Positions 1 to 6,424 are shown, counted from the stretch's first letter. The stretch is 6,461 nucleotides of DNA from JANNAV01 sp031384695 (GCA_031384695.1 JANNAV010000345.1:1-6461); one strand, 5' to 3'. The notes: generated by a model from the letters alone, not told the origin. Made by a program: numbers and translations.

Positions 1-512
1 GTATCGGCGCGGTTGCGGATGTTGCCCGGATCATCGCGGTTGTCATAGGAAAACGCGGCATCCACATGCTGAATACGGCCAATCTCACCCGCCTCGATCC
101 ACTCCTTCGCCTTTTGCCACTGCGGATGGAACACGATCATATAGGCTTCTGCCGCCAGCTTGCCGGCCGCATCGCGCGCCTGAATGATCCTGTCAATCTC
201 ATGCGCATGCATCGCGATCGGCTTTTCCGTCAGCACATGCTTGCCCGCAGCCAGCGCTTTCAGGGTCCACATCAGGTGCAAATGATTGGGCAGCGGGATA
301 TAGACCGCCTCGACTGCTGGGTCGGCAAGCAGGCTGTCATAGCTGGAATGAACGTGAAGATCGGGGCAAAAATCTTTGAAATTACTGGCTTTTTCGGGGT
401 CCGATGTGGCAAGCGCGTAAAGCTTTGCGCCGCTTGCTGCGTGAATCGCAGGCGCCATTTGCTCGCGCGCAAAATTTGCAGCCCCAAGAATACCCCATCT
501 GACCGCTTCCAT
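1..512 (-). CDS. Gfo/Idh/MocA family NAD(P)-dependent oxidoreductase, N-terminal part
   Basis: Partial gene: 170 N-terminal residues are visible and the C-terminal part lies beyond the left edge. The protein starts MEAVRWGILGAANFA, a Rossmann dinucleotide-binding fold with the glycine-rich turn at residues 7-12. The family hallmark EKP is at residues 96-98 (context HVLTEKPIA), where the lysine is the usual catalytic residue. A further family-like stretch, EAYMIVFHPQW, sits near residues 122-132 at the start of the substrate domain. Such enzymes oxidise or reduce sugars, inositols or related hydroxy compounds in the cytosol with NAD(P); the substrate cannot be told from this half. The ATG at 512 is preceded by a G-rich stretch (GGGGGCGAG). 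It lies 68 bases after the pssA stop on the same strand and could be co-transcribed, but has no obvious link to lipid synthesis. The family call is firm, the specificity unknown. Confidence 0.9.
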   Translation of the reverse strand, partial: MEAVRWGILGAANFAREQMAPAIHAASGAKLYALATSDPEKASNFKDFCPDLHVHSSYDSLLADPAVEAVYIPLPNHLHLMWTLKALAAGKHVLTEKPIAMHAHEIDRIIQARDAAGKLAAEAYMIVFHPQWQKAKEWIEAGEIGRIQHVDAAFSYDNRDDPGNIRNRAD

Positions 513-580
513 CTCGCCCCCGCAACTGATTTTCCAAGCCAAAAGTTAAGGTGAACTTCCGCCAAGAGCAAGCCTTGCGC

Positions 581-1324
581 TCAGGTTCCGGGGTCTTTGC
601 GGCGTCGCAGCCAGCCCAGCAGCAAAAGCCCGATATAGGCCAGATCAAGCCCCACCAACACCATCCAGGGAAAAGTAGTCAGCGCCGCCACCAGCACCAC
701 GAAGCCTATCACCGAGAACGACAGGTATTCGGTGTAAATGGTTGCAGTTTTGAAAGACGGCGTGGGAAAGCGCCCGATCATCAGCGCCCCAACGCCCACC
801 ATCCAGCCGGCCACAAGAACCGTTGGCAGCCGGGCCATATCCGGCATCATCAACGCCAGAAACAACGGCAACAGCGCCAACATCGCACCCGCAGGCGAAG
901 GCACACCAGTGAAATGGCCGGGTGCCGGCGCTTCGGTGGCGCGATTGCCCATGTTAAAGCGGACCAGACGCATCAGGCAGCACACGATGTACATCAGCGT
1001 GGCAATCCAGCCAAACCGGTTCATATCCTGCAGCGCCCAAAGATAAAGCGTAAACCCCGGCGCCACGCCAAAATTCACGAAGTCGCCGAACGAGTCCAAC
1101 TCGGCCCCGACTTCGCTTTCACTTTTCAAAAGCCGCGCCAGCCGCCCGTCCAGTCCATCCAGCACCGCCGCCAGCAAAATCAACCCGGCAGCCAGTGAAA
1201 ATTCGCCATAAATGGAAAACCGGATGGCCGAAAGGCCTGCGCAAAGTGCCGCCACCGTGATGAAATTGGGGATTAACTGCACCAGCGGCAGTTCAGACCT
1301 CGGGCGTCGCGGCGCGTCTGACAT
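581..1324 (-). CDS. pssA: CDP-diacylglycerol--serine O-phosphatidyltransferase (phosphatidylserine synthase)
   Basis: Integral membrane enzyme of 247 residues that joins CDP-diacylglycerol and L-serine to give phosphatidylserine and CMP, the first committed step to phosphatidylethanolamine. The full CDP-alcohol phosphatidyltransferase signature D-x2-D-G-x2-A-R-x8-G-x3-D-x3-D is present: Asp56, Asp59, Gly60, Ala63, Arg64, Gly73, Asp77 and Asp81. These acidic residues bind the metal ions and the CDP group in this family. Several hydrophobic segments surround it (about residues 15-35, 40-56, 95-118, 140-160, 165-185 and two near the C-terminus), ending in a basic tail (LRRRKDPGT), as expected for the membrane-embedded type II enzyme. 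The reading frame is open 47 codons further upstream, but that part overlaps psd. The ATG at 1324 is chosen because GGTGGAG lies about 7 bases before it and the residues after it (MSDAPRRPR) look like a normal N-terminus. It begins 4 bases after the psd stop, implying translational coupling. Confidence 0.95.
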   Translation of the reverse strand: MSDAPRRPRSELPLVQLIPNFITVAALCAGLSAIRFSIYGEFSLAAGLILLAAVLDGLDGRLARLLKSESEVGAELDSFGDFVNFGVAPGFTLYLWALQDMNRFGWIATLMYIVCCLMRLVRFNMGNRATEAPAPGHFTGVPSPAGAMLALLPLFLALMMPDMARLPTVLVAGWMVGVGALMIGRFPTPSFKTATIYTEYLSFSVIGFVVLVAALTTFPWMVLVGLDLAYIGLLLLGWLRRRKDPGT

Positions 1325-1328
1325 CTTG

Positions 1329-2021
1329 CTACTCCACCGACGCCAATCGCGCCGATGCCGGGCCAGACAGGTCTGCCAGCACGGTTTCACCCGCCACCAT
1401 CGACTGCCCGAGAGCGACCAATGGCACCACACCCGCTGGCAGATACACATCAAGCCGCGAGCCAAAGCGGATCAGGCCGAACCGCTCGCCGGTGCGCAGG
1501 GTTTGCTCGGGTTTCGCAAAACACACGATCCGCCGCGCCACCAGCCCCGCAATCTGCACCACCGCAATCTTGCGGCCATCGGCGAGTTCGATGGCAAGGC
1601 CGTTGCGCTCGTTATCGACCGATGCCTTGTCAAGCGAGGCATTGAAAAATTTGCCGGGCCGGTAGCCGATCGCGGCGATCCGCCCGGCAATCGGCGCGCG
1701 GTTCACGTGGCAGTTGAACACGTTCATGAACACCGAAATCCGCGTCAACTCCACCGGCGGCAGCCCCAGTTCGGGCGGCGGCATCGCCGGGCCAATCAGC
1801 GACACCACCCCATCCGCGGGGCTGACGATCAGCCCCGGCGCTTGCGGGACCGACCGCTTCGGATCACGAAAAAAGTAGTAACACCAGATGGTTGCGCCAA
1901 CTCCAAGCCAGCCCAGCGGCTGCCAAAGCCACATCAGCACCAGCGCCACCGCGGCGAAGATCGCGACGAACGGGTAGCCTTCGGGGTGCATCGGCTTGAT
2001 GAACGTGCCAAGCATGGTCAT
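1329..2021 (-). CDS. psd: Phosphatidylserine decarboxylase proenzyme
   Basis: Decarboxylates phosphatidylserine to phosphatidylethanolamine at the inner membrane. The 230-residue length fits the short proteobacterial/archaeal-type enzyme rather than the longer E. coli form. It is a pyruvoyl enzyme: the proenzyme cuts itself at the Gly187-Ser188 bond in the motif RFGSRLDVYLP and Ser188 becomes the pyruvoyl group at the start of the small alpha chain. The other members of the expected catalytic set are visible: Asp70 in SPADG and His105 in NCHVNR. One or two N-terminal hydrophobic segments (about residues 18-32 and 36-50) would anchor it to the membrane. The ATG at 2021 has GAAAGGG about 8 bases upstream; a second ATG two codons later (2015) is an alternative. 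Its stop is 4 bases before pssA, and the last codons carry the pssA ribosome binding site, so the pair form one operon that carries out consecutive reactions. Confidence 0.95.
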   Translation of the reverse strand: MTMLGTFIKPMHPEGYPFVAIFAAVALVLMWLWQPLGWLGVGATIWCYYFFRDPKRSVPQAPGLIVSPADGVVSLIGPAMPPPELGLPPVELTRISVFMNVFNCHVNRAPIAGRIAAIGYRPGKFFNASLDKASVDNERNGLAIELADGRKIAVVQIAGLVARRIVCFAKPEQTLRTGERFGLIRFGSRLDVYLPAGVVPLVALGQSMVAGETVLADLSGPASARLASVE

Positions 2022-2047
2022 GGTACAGGCCCTTTCAGTGTTGGCCC

Positions 2048-2076
2048 CTGTTAGCCGCCAATGCCCCCGACTACAA
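2048..2076 (-). promoter_or_regulatory. Possible promoter for psd-pssA
   Basis: In the 87-base gap between rpoH and psd, the minus strand reads TTGTAG (2076-2071), a 17-base spacer, then TAACAG (2053-2048). Each box matches only three of six bases of the sigma-70 consensus, but the spacing is ideal and the start would fall about 20 bases ahead of psd. It would allow psd-pssA to be expressed apart from rpoH. Weak evidence; read-through from rpoH is equally possible. Confidence 0.25.
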
Positions 2077-2108
2077 CCCGCAGGTCACACCCGCGCGCCT
2101 GCGACCAT

Positions 2109-3005
2109 TCAGCCCGGCACCACCATGCCTTTGCCCCGCGCCAGTTCGCGCATCTTTTCCTGCAGTTTTTCAAAGGCGCGCACTTCGATTTGACGGATAC
2201 GCTCGCGGCTGACCGAATAGCTTTCGGAAAGCTCTTCCAGCGTCACCGGAGTTTCGGAAAGACGGCGCTTCATCAGCACGTCTTTCTCGCGCGCGTTCAA
2301 GGATGTCATCGCCTGCGTCAGCAAGGCATAACGGGTTTCAAACTCGTCACGCTCGGCATAATCGCCGGCCTGATCGCTGTCTTCGTCTTCCAGCCAATCC
2401 TGCCACTGGGTGGTGGAATCGCCGTCCGAGCCGACCGTCGCATTCAATGACGCATCAGACCCTGACAGGCGCCGGTTCATCGCAACCACTTCGGCCTCGG
2501 AAACCGACAGATCCTTGGCAATTTTGGCCACATTCTCCGGCCGCAGATCGCCCTCTTCCAGCGCACCTACCTTGGCCTTGGCTTTGCGCAGGTTGAAGAA
2601 CAGCTTTTTCTGCGCCGAAGTGGTGCCCAGCTTGACCAAAGACCACGACCGCAGGATGTATTCCTGAATGCTGGCCCTGATCCACCACATCGCATAGGTG
2701 GCCAGCCGGAAACCCTTTTCGGGGTCGAACCGCTTTACCGCCTGCATCAGGCCGACGTTGGCTTCGGATATCACCTCGGCTTGCGGCAACCCGTAGCCGC
2801 GATACCCCATGGCAATTTTCGCAGCCAGACGCAGATGCGATGTCACCATACGGTGCGCCGCCTTGCTATCCTGATGGTCCACCCAGCTTTTGGCCAGCAT
2901 GTATTCTTCTTCCGGTTCCAGCAGCGGGAACTTGCGGATTTCCTGCATGTAGCGGTTCAGCCCCTGTTCCGGGCTGGGTGCAGGCAGATTTGCGTAGGTG
3001 CTCAT
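2109..3005 (-). CDS. rpoH: RNA polymerase heat-shock sigma factor RpoH (sigma-32), RpoHI type
   Basis: A 298-residue alternative sigma factor that directs RNA polymerase to heat-shock and related stress promoters in the cytosol. Region 2 spans about residues 50-120, with the core-binding and -10 recognition part GFRLATYAMWWIRASIQEY at 98-116. The RpoH box QKKLFFNLR, diagnostic of sigma-32 and linked to its control by chaperones and proteolysis, is at 132-140. Region 4 ends in a helix-turn-helix (about 256-281, with SVSRERIRQIEVRAFEKL) for the -35 element. An acidic stretch (WLEDEDSDQAGDYAERDE, about 204-221) separates regions 3 and 4. The N-terminus and length recall RpoHI of Rhodobacter; many relatives also carry a second copy, RpoHII, not seen here. 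The ATG at 3005 is preceded by AAGGGG with a 7-base spacer. It follows rluD by 128 bases on the same strand and has its own promoter-like leader. Confidence 0.96.
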   Translation of the reverse strand: MSTYANLPAPSPEQGLNRYMQEIRKFPLLEPEEEYMLAKSWVDHQDSKAAHRMVTSHLRLAAKIAMGYRGYGLPQAEVISEANVGLMQAVKRFDPEKGFRLATYAMWWIRASIQEYILRSWSLVKLGTTSAQKKLFFNLRKAKAKVGALEEGDLRPENVAKIAKDLSVSEAEVVAMNRRLSGSDASLNATVGSDGDSTTQWQDWLEDEDSDQAGDYAERDEFETRYALLTQAMTSLNAREKDVLMKRRLSETPVTLEELSESYSVSRERIRQIEVRAFEKLQEKMRELARGKGMVVPG

Positions 3006-3046
3006 TTCGACGCCCCTTATTGGTTCCGGTGCGATTTCGCCCCCGG

Positions 3047-3059
3047 AAATTCAGAATTT
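3047..3059. repeat. 13-bp palindrome across the rpoH -10 box and start region
   Basis: AAATTC and GAATTT flank a single central base, giving perfect 6-base arms (3047-3052 and 3054-3059). It covers most of the candidate -10 box of rpoH and the expected transcription start. Such a placement suits a repressor site, but an AT-rich 13-mer can also arise by chance; nothing identifies a binding protein. Confidence 0.4.
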
Positions 3060-3083
3060 ATGCATGAACATCGCCACGTTCAA
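3055..3083 (-). promoter_or_regulatory. Probable rpoH promoter
   Basis: On the minus strand a -35-like TTGAAC (3083-3078) is followed by an exact 17-base spacer and a -10-like TAAATT (3060-3055). Transcription would start near 3048, giving a leader of roughly 43 bases before the rpoH ATG. The -35 box is preceded by C, so CTTGAA also matches the -35 consensus of sigma-32 promoters; a sigma-32 -10 element is less clear, so autoregulation is only a possibility. The box positions are seen directly; activity is inferred. Confidence 0.5.
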
Positions 3084-3133
3084 GACCGAGACCTATCAAC
3101 AAAGTCTTAATTCCCGGTATATGCCGATGGCTA

Positions 3134-4201
3134 TCACCCAACGCTGCCCGCACGCGCGCCCCCCGCACGCAAAGCCGCAATCAGGCCCGCCATATCGGGG
3201 TGCAAGGGTGCGGCGAAGCTCAGCGTCTCGCCCGTCACCGGGTGCGCAAAGCCCAGACTCGCGGCATGCAGGGCCTGACGCGGAAAGGCGTTACCCATTT
3301 CCGCCGCCGCATCGCCCACCGCTTTGGGGGAAATTTTGCGTTTGCCGCCGTACGTTTGATCGCCCAAAAGCCCGTGGCCCGCGTGGGTCATATGCACCCT
3401 GATCTGATGCGTCCTGCCGGTTTCCAACCAGCATTCGACCAGGGCCGCCTGCCCGGCAAAGCCTTCAAGCACCCGGGCACGGGTGACGGCGTGGCGGCCC
3501 TGACCCTCCCAGACCACGGCCTGACGCTGCCTGTCGGTCTTGTGGCGGGCAAGGCCGGTCGCGATCCTGACGATACCGCCGAACTCGAAACTCACCCCTT
3601 TCATGCCGCGCAGCCGCGGATCGGCCGCATCGGGCACGCCGTGCACAACCGCCAGATAGTGCCGGACCACCGTGTGCGCCTCGAACTGAGCCGCAAGGCC
3701 ATGGTGGGCGCGGTCTGATTTTGCCACCACCAACAGGCCGGTGGTGTCTTTGTCGATGCGGTGGACGATGCCGGGGCGGCGCTCGCCGCCGATACCGGAG
3801 AGGCTATCACCGCAATGGGCCAACAGCGCGTTAACCAAAGTGCCCGCGGGCGATCCGGGGGCCGGATGCACCACCATGCCCGCTGGTTTGTCGATTACGA
3901 TCAGATCGGCATCTTCCCAGACCACATTCAGCGGGATGGCTTCGGCCAGCGTTTCCGCGCTGACGGCGGGCGCGAGCGTGAGGGTATAAACCTCGCCCGC
4001 GCTGACCTTCCACTTCGGATCCCGCACCACCTCGGCCCCGCGCGCCACGTCGCCTTCGGCAATCATCCGCATCAGGCGCGAGCGGGACAGCGCCGCCGCC
4101 TCTGGCACTGCGGCCGCAAGCGCCTTATCAAGGCGCAGGGGCGCTTCTTCGCCGATGACCACCTGCAAAGTGCCAGCTTCTGCCGCGAAAGGGTTCACCA
4201 T
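3134..4201 (-). CDS. rluD: 23S rRNA pseudouridine synthase, RluD/RluA family
   Basis: A 355-residue enzyme that isomerises uridines in 23S rRNA to pseudouridine; the best known member, RluD, acts on helix 69 (1911/1915/1917 in E. coli). An S4 RNA-binding domain lies at about residues 20-78 (LRLDKALAAAVP...SRSRLMRMIAEGDV). The catalytic domain follows, with IDKPAGMVVHP at 103-113 and the active-site motif HRIDKDTTG, where Asp150 is the nucleophile. GRTHQIRVH at 262-270 and GDQTYGG at 280-286 are further family motifs. The frame remains open for 108 codons upstream, but those codons are antisense to the repeat region of the divergent gene and look nothing like the family. The ATG at 4201 is chosen because GCGGAG lies about 8 bases before it and the S4 domain begins soon after. 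It overlaps the start codon of the divergent gene. The frame ends in tandem stops, TGA then TAG. RluD versus another RluA paralogue is not fully resolved by eye. Confidence 0.9.
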   Translation of the reverse strand: MVNPFAAEAGTLQVVIGEEAPLRLDKALAAAVPEAAALSRSRLMRMIAEGDVARGAEVVRDPKWKVSAGEVYTLTLAPAVSAETLAEAIPLNVVWEDADLIVIDKPAGMVVHPAPGSPAGTLVNALLAHCGDSLSGIGGERRPGIVHRIDKDTTGLLVVAKSDRAHHGLAAQFEAHTVVRHYLAVVHGVPDAADPRLRGMKGVSFEFGGIVRIATGLARHKTDRQRQAVVWEGQGRHAVTRARVLEGFAGQAALVECWLETGRTHQIRVHMTHAGHGLLGDQTYGGKRKISPKAVGDAAAEMGNAFPRQALHAASLGFAHPVTGETLSFAAPLHPDMAGLIAALRAGGARAGSVG

Positions 4202-4571
4202 GACCGATACTCCGCAAGAGCCCGCGTTGCCGCCGTCGCTCCGATTCCTAAAATGGCTCGTGATCGTGCTGATGATCACGATGATCGCCGGTGTCATAAC
4301 CATCGTAGCCCTGCTTGTCACCCGGATGCCGGACGCACAGGCCGGTTTCGCCCTGCCTGCCGGTATTGCCCTGCCCGCCGGTATTGCCCTGCCTGCCGGT
4401 ATTGCACTGCCTGTCGGTATTGCCCTGCCCGCCGGCACCGAGGCCGAGGCGGTGACGATGGGAAAAGGCTGGATCGCGGTGGTGACGCGCGACGCGCGCA
4501 TTCTGATTTTCACGCCGGACGGCAAGTTGGCGCAGGAAATAGCCGTGACAACCGCCGCGCCAACCGATTAG
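4200..4571 (+). CDS. Small single-pass membrane protein with GIALPA repeats (DUF6476-like)
   Basis: A 123-residue protein of unknown function. A short proline-rich N-terminus is followed by one strong transmembrane helix at about residues 17-41 (LKWLVIVLMITMIAGVITIV), flanked by Arg15/Lys18 on the inner side, so the C-terminal part should lie in the periplasm. Directly after it come five tandem hexapeptides, GFALPA-GIALPA-GIALPA-GIALPV-GIALPA (residues 49-78), then a small domain of beta-strand character (VTMGKGWIAVVTRDARILIFTPDGKLAQEIAV). The overall plan, length and last domain resemble small proteins labelled DUF6476 in Rhodobacterales; this is from memory. The ATG at 4200 has AAAGGG 6 bases upstream; an in-frame ATG at 4155 lies well inside rluD and is less likely. 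Its start codon overlaps that of rluD. The kinase gene follows closely on the same strand, so the two may share a transcript. Confidence 0.8.
   Translation: MTDTPQEPALPPSLRFLKWLVIVLMITMIAGVITIVALLVTRMPDAQAGFALPAGIALPAGIALPAGIALPVGIALPAGTEAEAVTMGKGWIAVVTRDARILIFTPDGKLAQEIAVTTAAPTD
4344..4433 (+). repeat. Five 18-bp in-frame tandem repeats
   Basis: Five head-to-tail 18-base units begin at 4344, 4362, 4380, 4398 and 4416. The commonest form is GGTATTGCCCTGCCCGCC; units two and five are identical and unit three differs by one base. Unit four differs at two or three positions (one base gives A in place of C, another turns Ala to Val), and unit one differs near its start (TTC for ATT). The unit is six codons, so gain or loss of a copy keeps the frame. 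The near identity of the DNA, including third codon positions, points to recent expansion by slippage or unequal crossing-over rather than old protein repeats. Confidence 0.97.
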
Positions 4572-4634
4572 GCTGATCTCATCGTGGCGGTCACGCCAAA
4601 CCGGCGCGGCCCTGCGACGGAAAAGCGGGGTTTG

Positions 4635-6374
4635 ATGGCAGTCGACAGACACCTGACGGTCGGGATCGCCGGTGATGCCCTGCGGCAGGAGTTGCACCGC
4701 CAGTACCTGCTTTTGGCCGCCGATGCGCCAAGCCGCCTGGTGGCGTCCGGGCTGGCATACTTGCTATGCTCGGCGTTTCTGGATTGGAAAACGGTTGTTT
4801 TTCTGGGGTTTATGAACCTTTCCTGCGATATTATCAGCATGCGCCTGATGCGCGCAGTGCAGCCTGCCACCCAAGTTTGGCTTTACCGGCTGTGCCTTGG
4901 GTTGGGGTTTCTGACCGAGATTGCCTTTATCCTGCCGCCGGCGATGATCTGGCATGTGGACTCGGCCTATGCAAAGGCCTTTGCTGTCGGGATGATCGTG
5001 ACGGGCATGATGCATGTGACGACGGTACGGGCAATTCATTTGCCTGTCGGGGTTCTGGGCCTGCTGGCCATCGTCGGGGTTTCGCTGGCGTTCAACAGCT
5101 TTTACTGGGTGCAGATCAAAGACTATGTGAGCCTCGGCTACAGCACGGTGACGGTGCTTGCCGCCGTGGGCTATGGCTTTGGTGCCTTGCTGCAAACCCA
5201 CGCCCTGCACCGCGAGGCGGCGGCTGACCGGGCCGAAGCGGACGCGGCCAATGCGGCAAAGTCACGCTTTCTGGCGCAGGTGAGCCATGAATTGCGCACG
5301 CCGTTGAATGCCATACTTGGCCTCGGGCACGCGGAACTTGCGCTGAACCCCACGCCTGAAACCAAGGCCCGGATGGGGATTCTGGTGCAATCCGCCGAGA
5401 ACCTGACGCTTATTCTGGATGATATTCTGGATATGTCGGCGATACAGGCCGGGGCGATGCCGATCCGCATCAACCGCGCCGATCCGGTGGCGGCGATCAG
5501 TTCGATGGTGGCGCTTTATCGTCCGGGTTTCGCCTCCAAGGGGTTGGATTTGCAGATTTATCTGGAGAACGATCTGCCGCGCAGCGCGCTGTTTGATCCG
5601 CAACGCTTGCGCCAGTGTCTTGGCAACCTGATGTCGAACGCCATGAAATACACCACCGCAGGCAGCGTTTCGATCAAGGCGTACTGCACACGGCCGGATA
5701 TGCTGGCGATTGAGGTTTCCGATACCGGTCCGGGGATTGCGCCCGCGCTGCGCGAAGCCGTCTTTGCGCCGTTTCATCGTGGCCCGGGGTTTGAACCCGG
5801 CACCGGGCTTGGCCTTGCGATCAGCCGGGCGCTGGCGCGGCAGATGGGCGGCGACCTTGTGCTGCAACCCACTGAAACGGGTGCGAAATTTCTTTTGTCG
5901 CTGAAGATCGAGGCATCGGCGACCCTGCCTCGTGATCTGGGTGCCGCCCGTCCCGAAGCGTTGAACCTTGCCGGGCGCTGCATTCTGGTGGTCGATGATA
6001 TCTCGACCAACCGGCTGGTGGCGGGCACCTATCTGCGCCTGCTGGGCGCGCGGGTGGTGGATGCGGCCAGCGGCGACGAGGCGTTGCTGGTGCTGCGCAA
6101 TGAGGCGGTTGATCTGGTGTTGCTGGACATGAATATGCCGGGGTTGAGCGGGGTGGAAACCCTGCGGTTGATCCATGCGCTTTGCGGGGCTGCGGCGCCA
6201 CCGGTGCTGGCCATGACAGCGGATGCCGCCGAGGCGCACCGGCGGGCTTACCTGGCCGAAGGGCTGGATGGTTACATCAGCAAACCGCTGAGCCCGGCCA
6301 GCCTGGCGCAGGCTATGGCGCCGCATTTTGGCACTGTGGCGGCGCAATCAACCACCGACAGTGCGGTGGGTTAG
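4635..6374 (+). CDS. Hybrid sensor histidine kinase with six-TM input domain and C-terminal receiver
   Basis: A 579-residue membrane sensor kinase. About six hydrophobic helices fill residues 33-51, 53-70, 82-106, 113-131, 136-157 and 166-186, with very short loops and no periplasmic sensor domain, so the signal is probably read in the membrane. A short alanine-rich coiled coil (190-210) leads to the HisKA domain with SHELRTPLN, His218 being the phospho-acceptor. The ATPase domain has the N box NLMSNAMKYT (331-340), DTGPGIAP (363-370) and GTGLGLAIS (389-397). A receiver domain follows: acidic pair Asp454/Asp455, phospho-acceptor Asp498 (LLDMNMPGLSG), Thr528 and Lys550. All key residues are present, so it should be active. 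No response regulator or Hpt gene is visible beside it, so its output is unknown. An alternative GTG start at 4584 would add 17 residues but has a weak ribosome site and a small TGGCG/CGCCA hairpin over it; the ATG at 4635 has GCGGGG 4 bases upstream. Confidence 0.92.
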   Translation: MAVDRHLTVGIAGDALRQELHRQYLLLAADAPSRLVASGLAYLLCSAFLDWKTVVFLGFMNLSCDIISMRLMRAVQPATQVWLYRLCLGLGFLTEIAFILPPAMIWHVDSAYAKAFAVGMIVTGMMHVTTVRAIHLPVGVLGLLAIVGVSLAFNSFYWVQIKDYVSLGYSTVTVLAAVGYGFGALLQTHALHREAAADRAEADAANAAKSRFLAQVSHELRTPLNAILGLGHAELALNPTPETKARMGILVQSAENLTLILDDILDMSAIQAGAMPIRINRADPVAAISSMVALYRPGFASKGLDLQIYLENDLPRSALFDPQRLRQCLGNLMSNAMKYTTAGSVSIKAYCTRPDMLAIEVSDTGPGIAPALREAVFAPFHRGPGFEPGTGLGLAISRALARQMGGDLVLQPTETGAKFLLSLKIEASATLPRDLGAARPEALNLAGRCILVVDDISTNRLVAGTYLRLLGARVVDAASGDEALLVLRNEAVDLVLLDMNMPGLSGVETLRLIHALCGAAAPPVLAMTADAAEAHRRAYLAEGLDGYISKPLSPASLAQAMAPHFGTVAAQSTTDSAVG

Positions 6375-6375
6375 C

Positions 6376-6421
6376 GTGTTGGGGGCGCAAGAGGTGAAAA
6401 CCCTTGTGGCAACACCCAACA
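6376..6421 (+). other. Structured RNA segment just after the kinase stop
   Basis: The bases after the kinase stop can fold. An inner hairpin pairs CAAG (6388-6391) with CTTG (6403-6406) and, past one bulged A, GGT with ACC around a GAAA tetraloop (6396-6399). Two competing outer stems are possible: GTGTTG (6376-6381) with CAACAC (6410-6415), or TGTTGGG (6377-6383) with CCCAACA (6415-6421). No T-tract follows directly. It may protect the 3' end of the transcript or assist termination with the next hairpin. The complementarity is seen; the role is inferred. Confidence 0.45.
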
Positions 6422-6424
6422 AAC

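Noticed and set aside
566..582. Possible hairpin GAGC...GCTC at the end of pssA
   Set aside because: The outer stem is only 4 bp, the inner pairing leaves an impossibly small loop, it overlaps the pssA stop, and no T-tract follows on the minus strand, so it is not called a terminator.
551..1198. 215-codon plus-strand frame opposite pssA, and the similar 1212-2054 frame opposite psd
   Set aside because: Both are low-complexity Arg/His/Gln-rich shadows of clearly recognised genes on the minus strand.
2079..2103. Inverted repeat CGCAGG/CCTGCG just downstream of rpoH
   Set aside because: A perfect 6-bp stem with a 13-base loop, but without a T-tract on the minus strand; in GC-rich DNA this is too common to call a terminator.
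4259..4280. Inverted repeat CGTGATC/GATCACG with an 8-base loop inside the small membrane protein gene
   Set aside because: It lies in the codons of the transmembrane helix (alternating Val/Ile/Met), where repeated GATC/ATG-like words arise from amino acid composition; no further sign of an operator.
4344..4433. Tandem repeat considered as a CRISPR-like or iteron array
   Set aside because: Units are head to tail with no spacers, exactly six codons long, and in frame within a plausible protein, with no Cas or replication gene nearby.
4202..4525. 108-codon open extension upstream of rluD on the minus strand
   Set aside because: It is antisense to the small membrane protein gene; the repeat unit is free of stops in several frames, which keeps it open. 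The encoded AIPAGR-type repeats match nothing in the pseudouridine synthase family, and a good ribosome site lies at the 4201 start.
5262..6347. 361-codon open frame antisense to the histidine kinase
   Set aside because: Composition is dominated by Arg, His, Gln and Pro, typical of the shadow frame of GC-rich coding DNA, and the opposite strand has a complete, motif-rich kinase.
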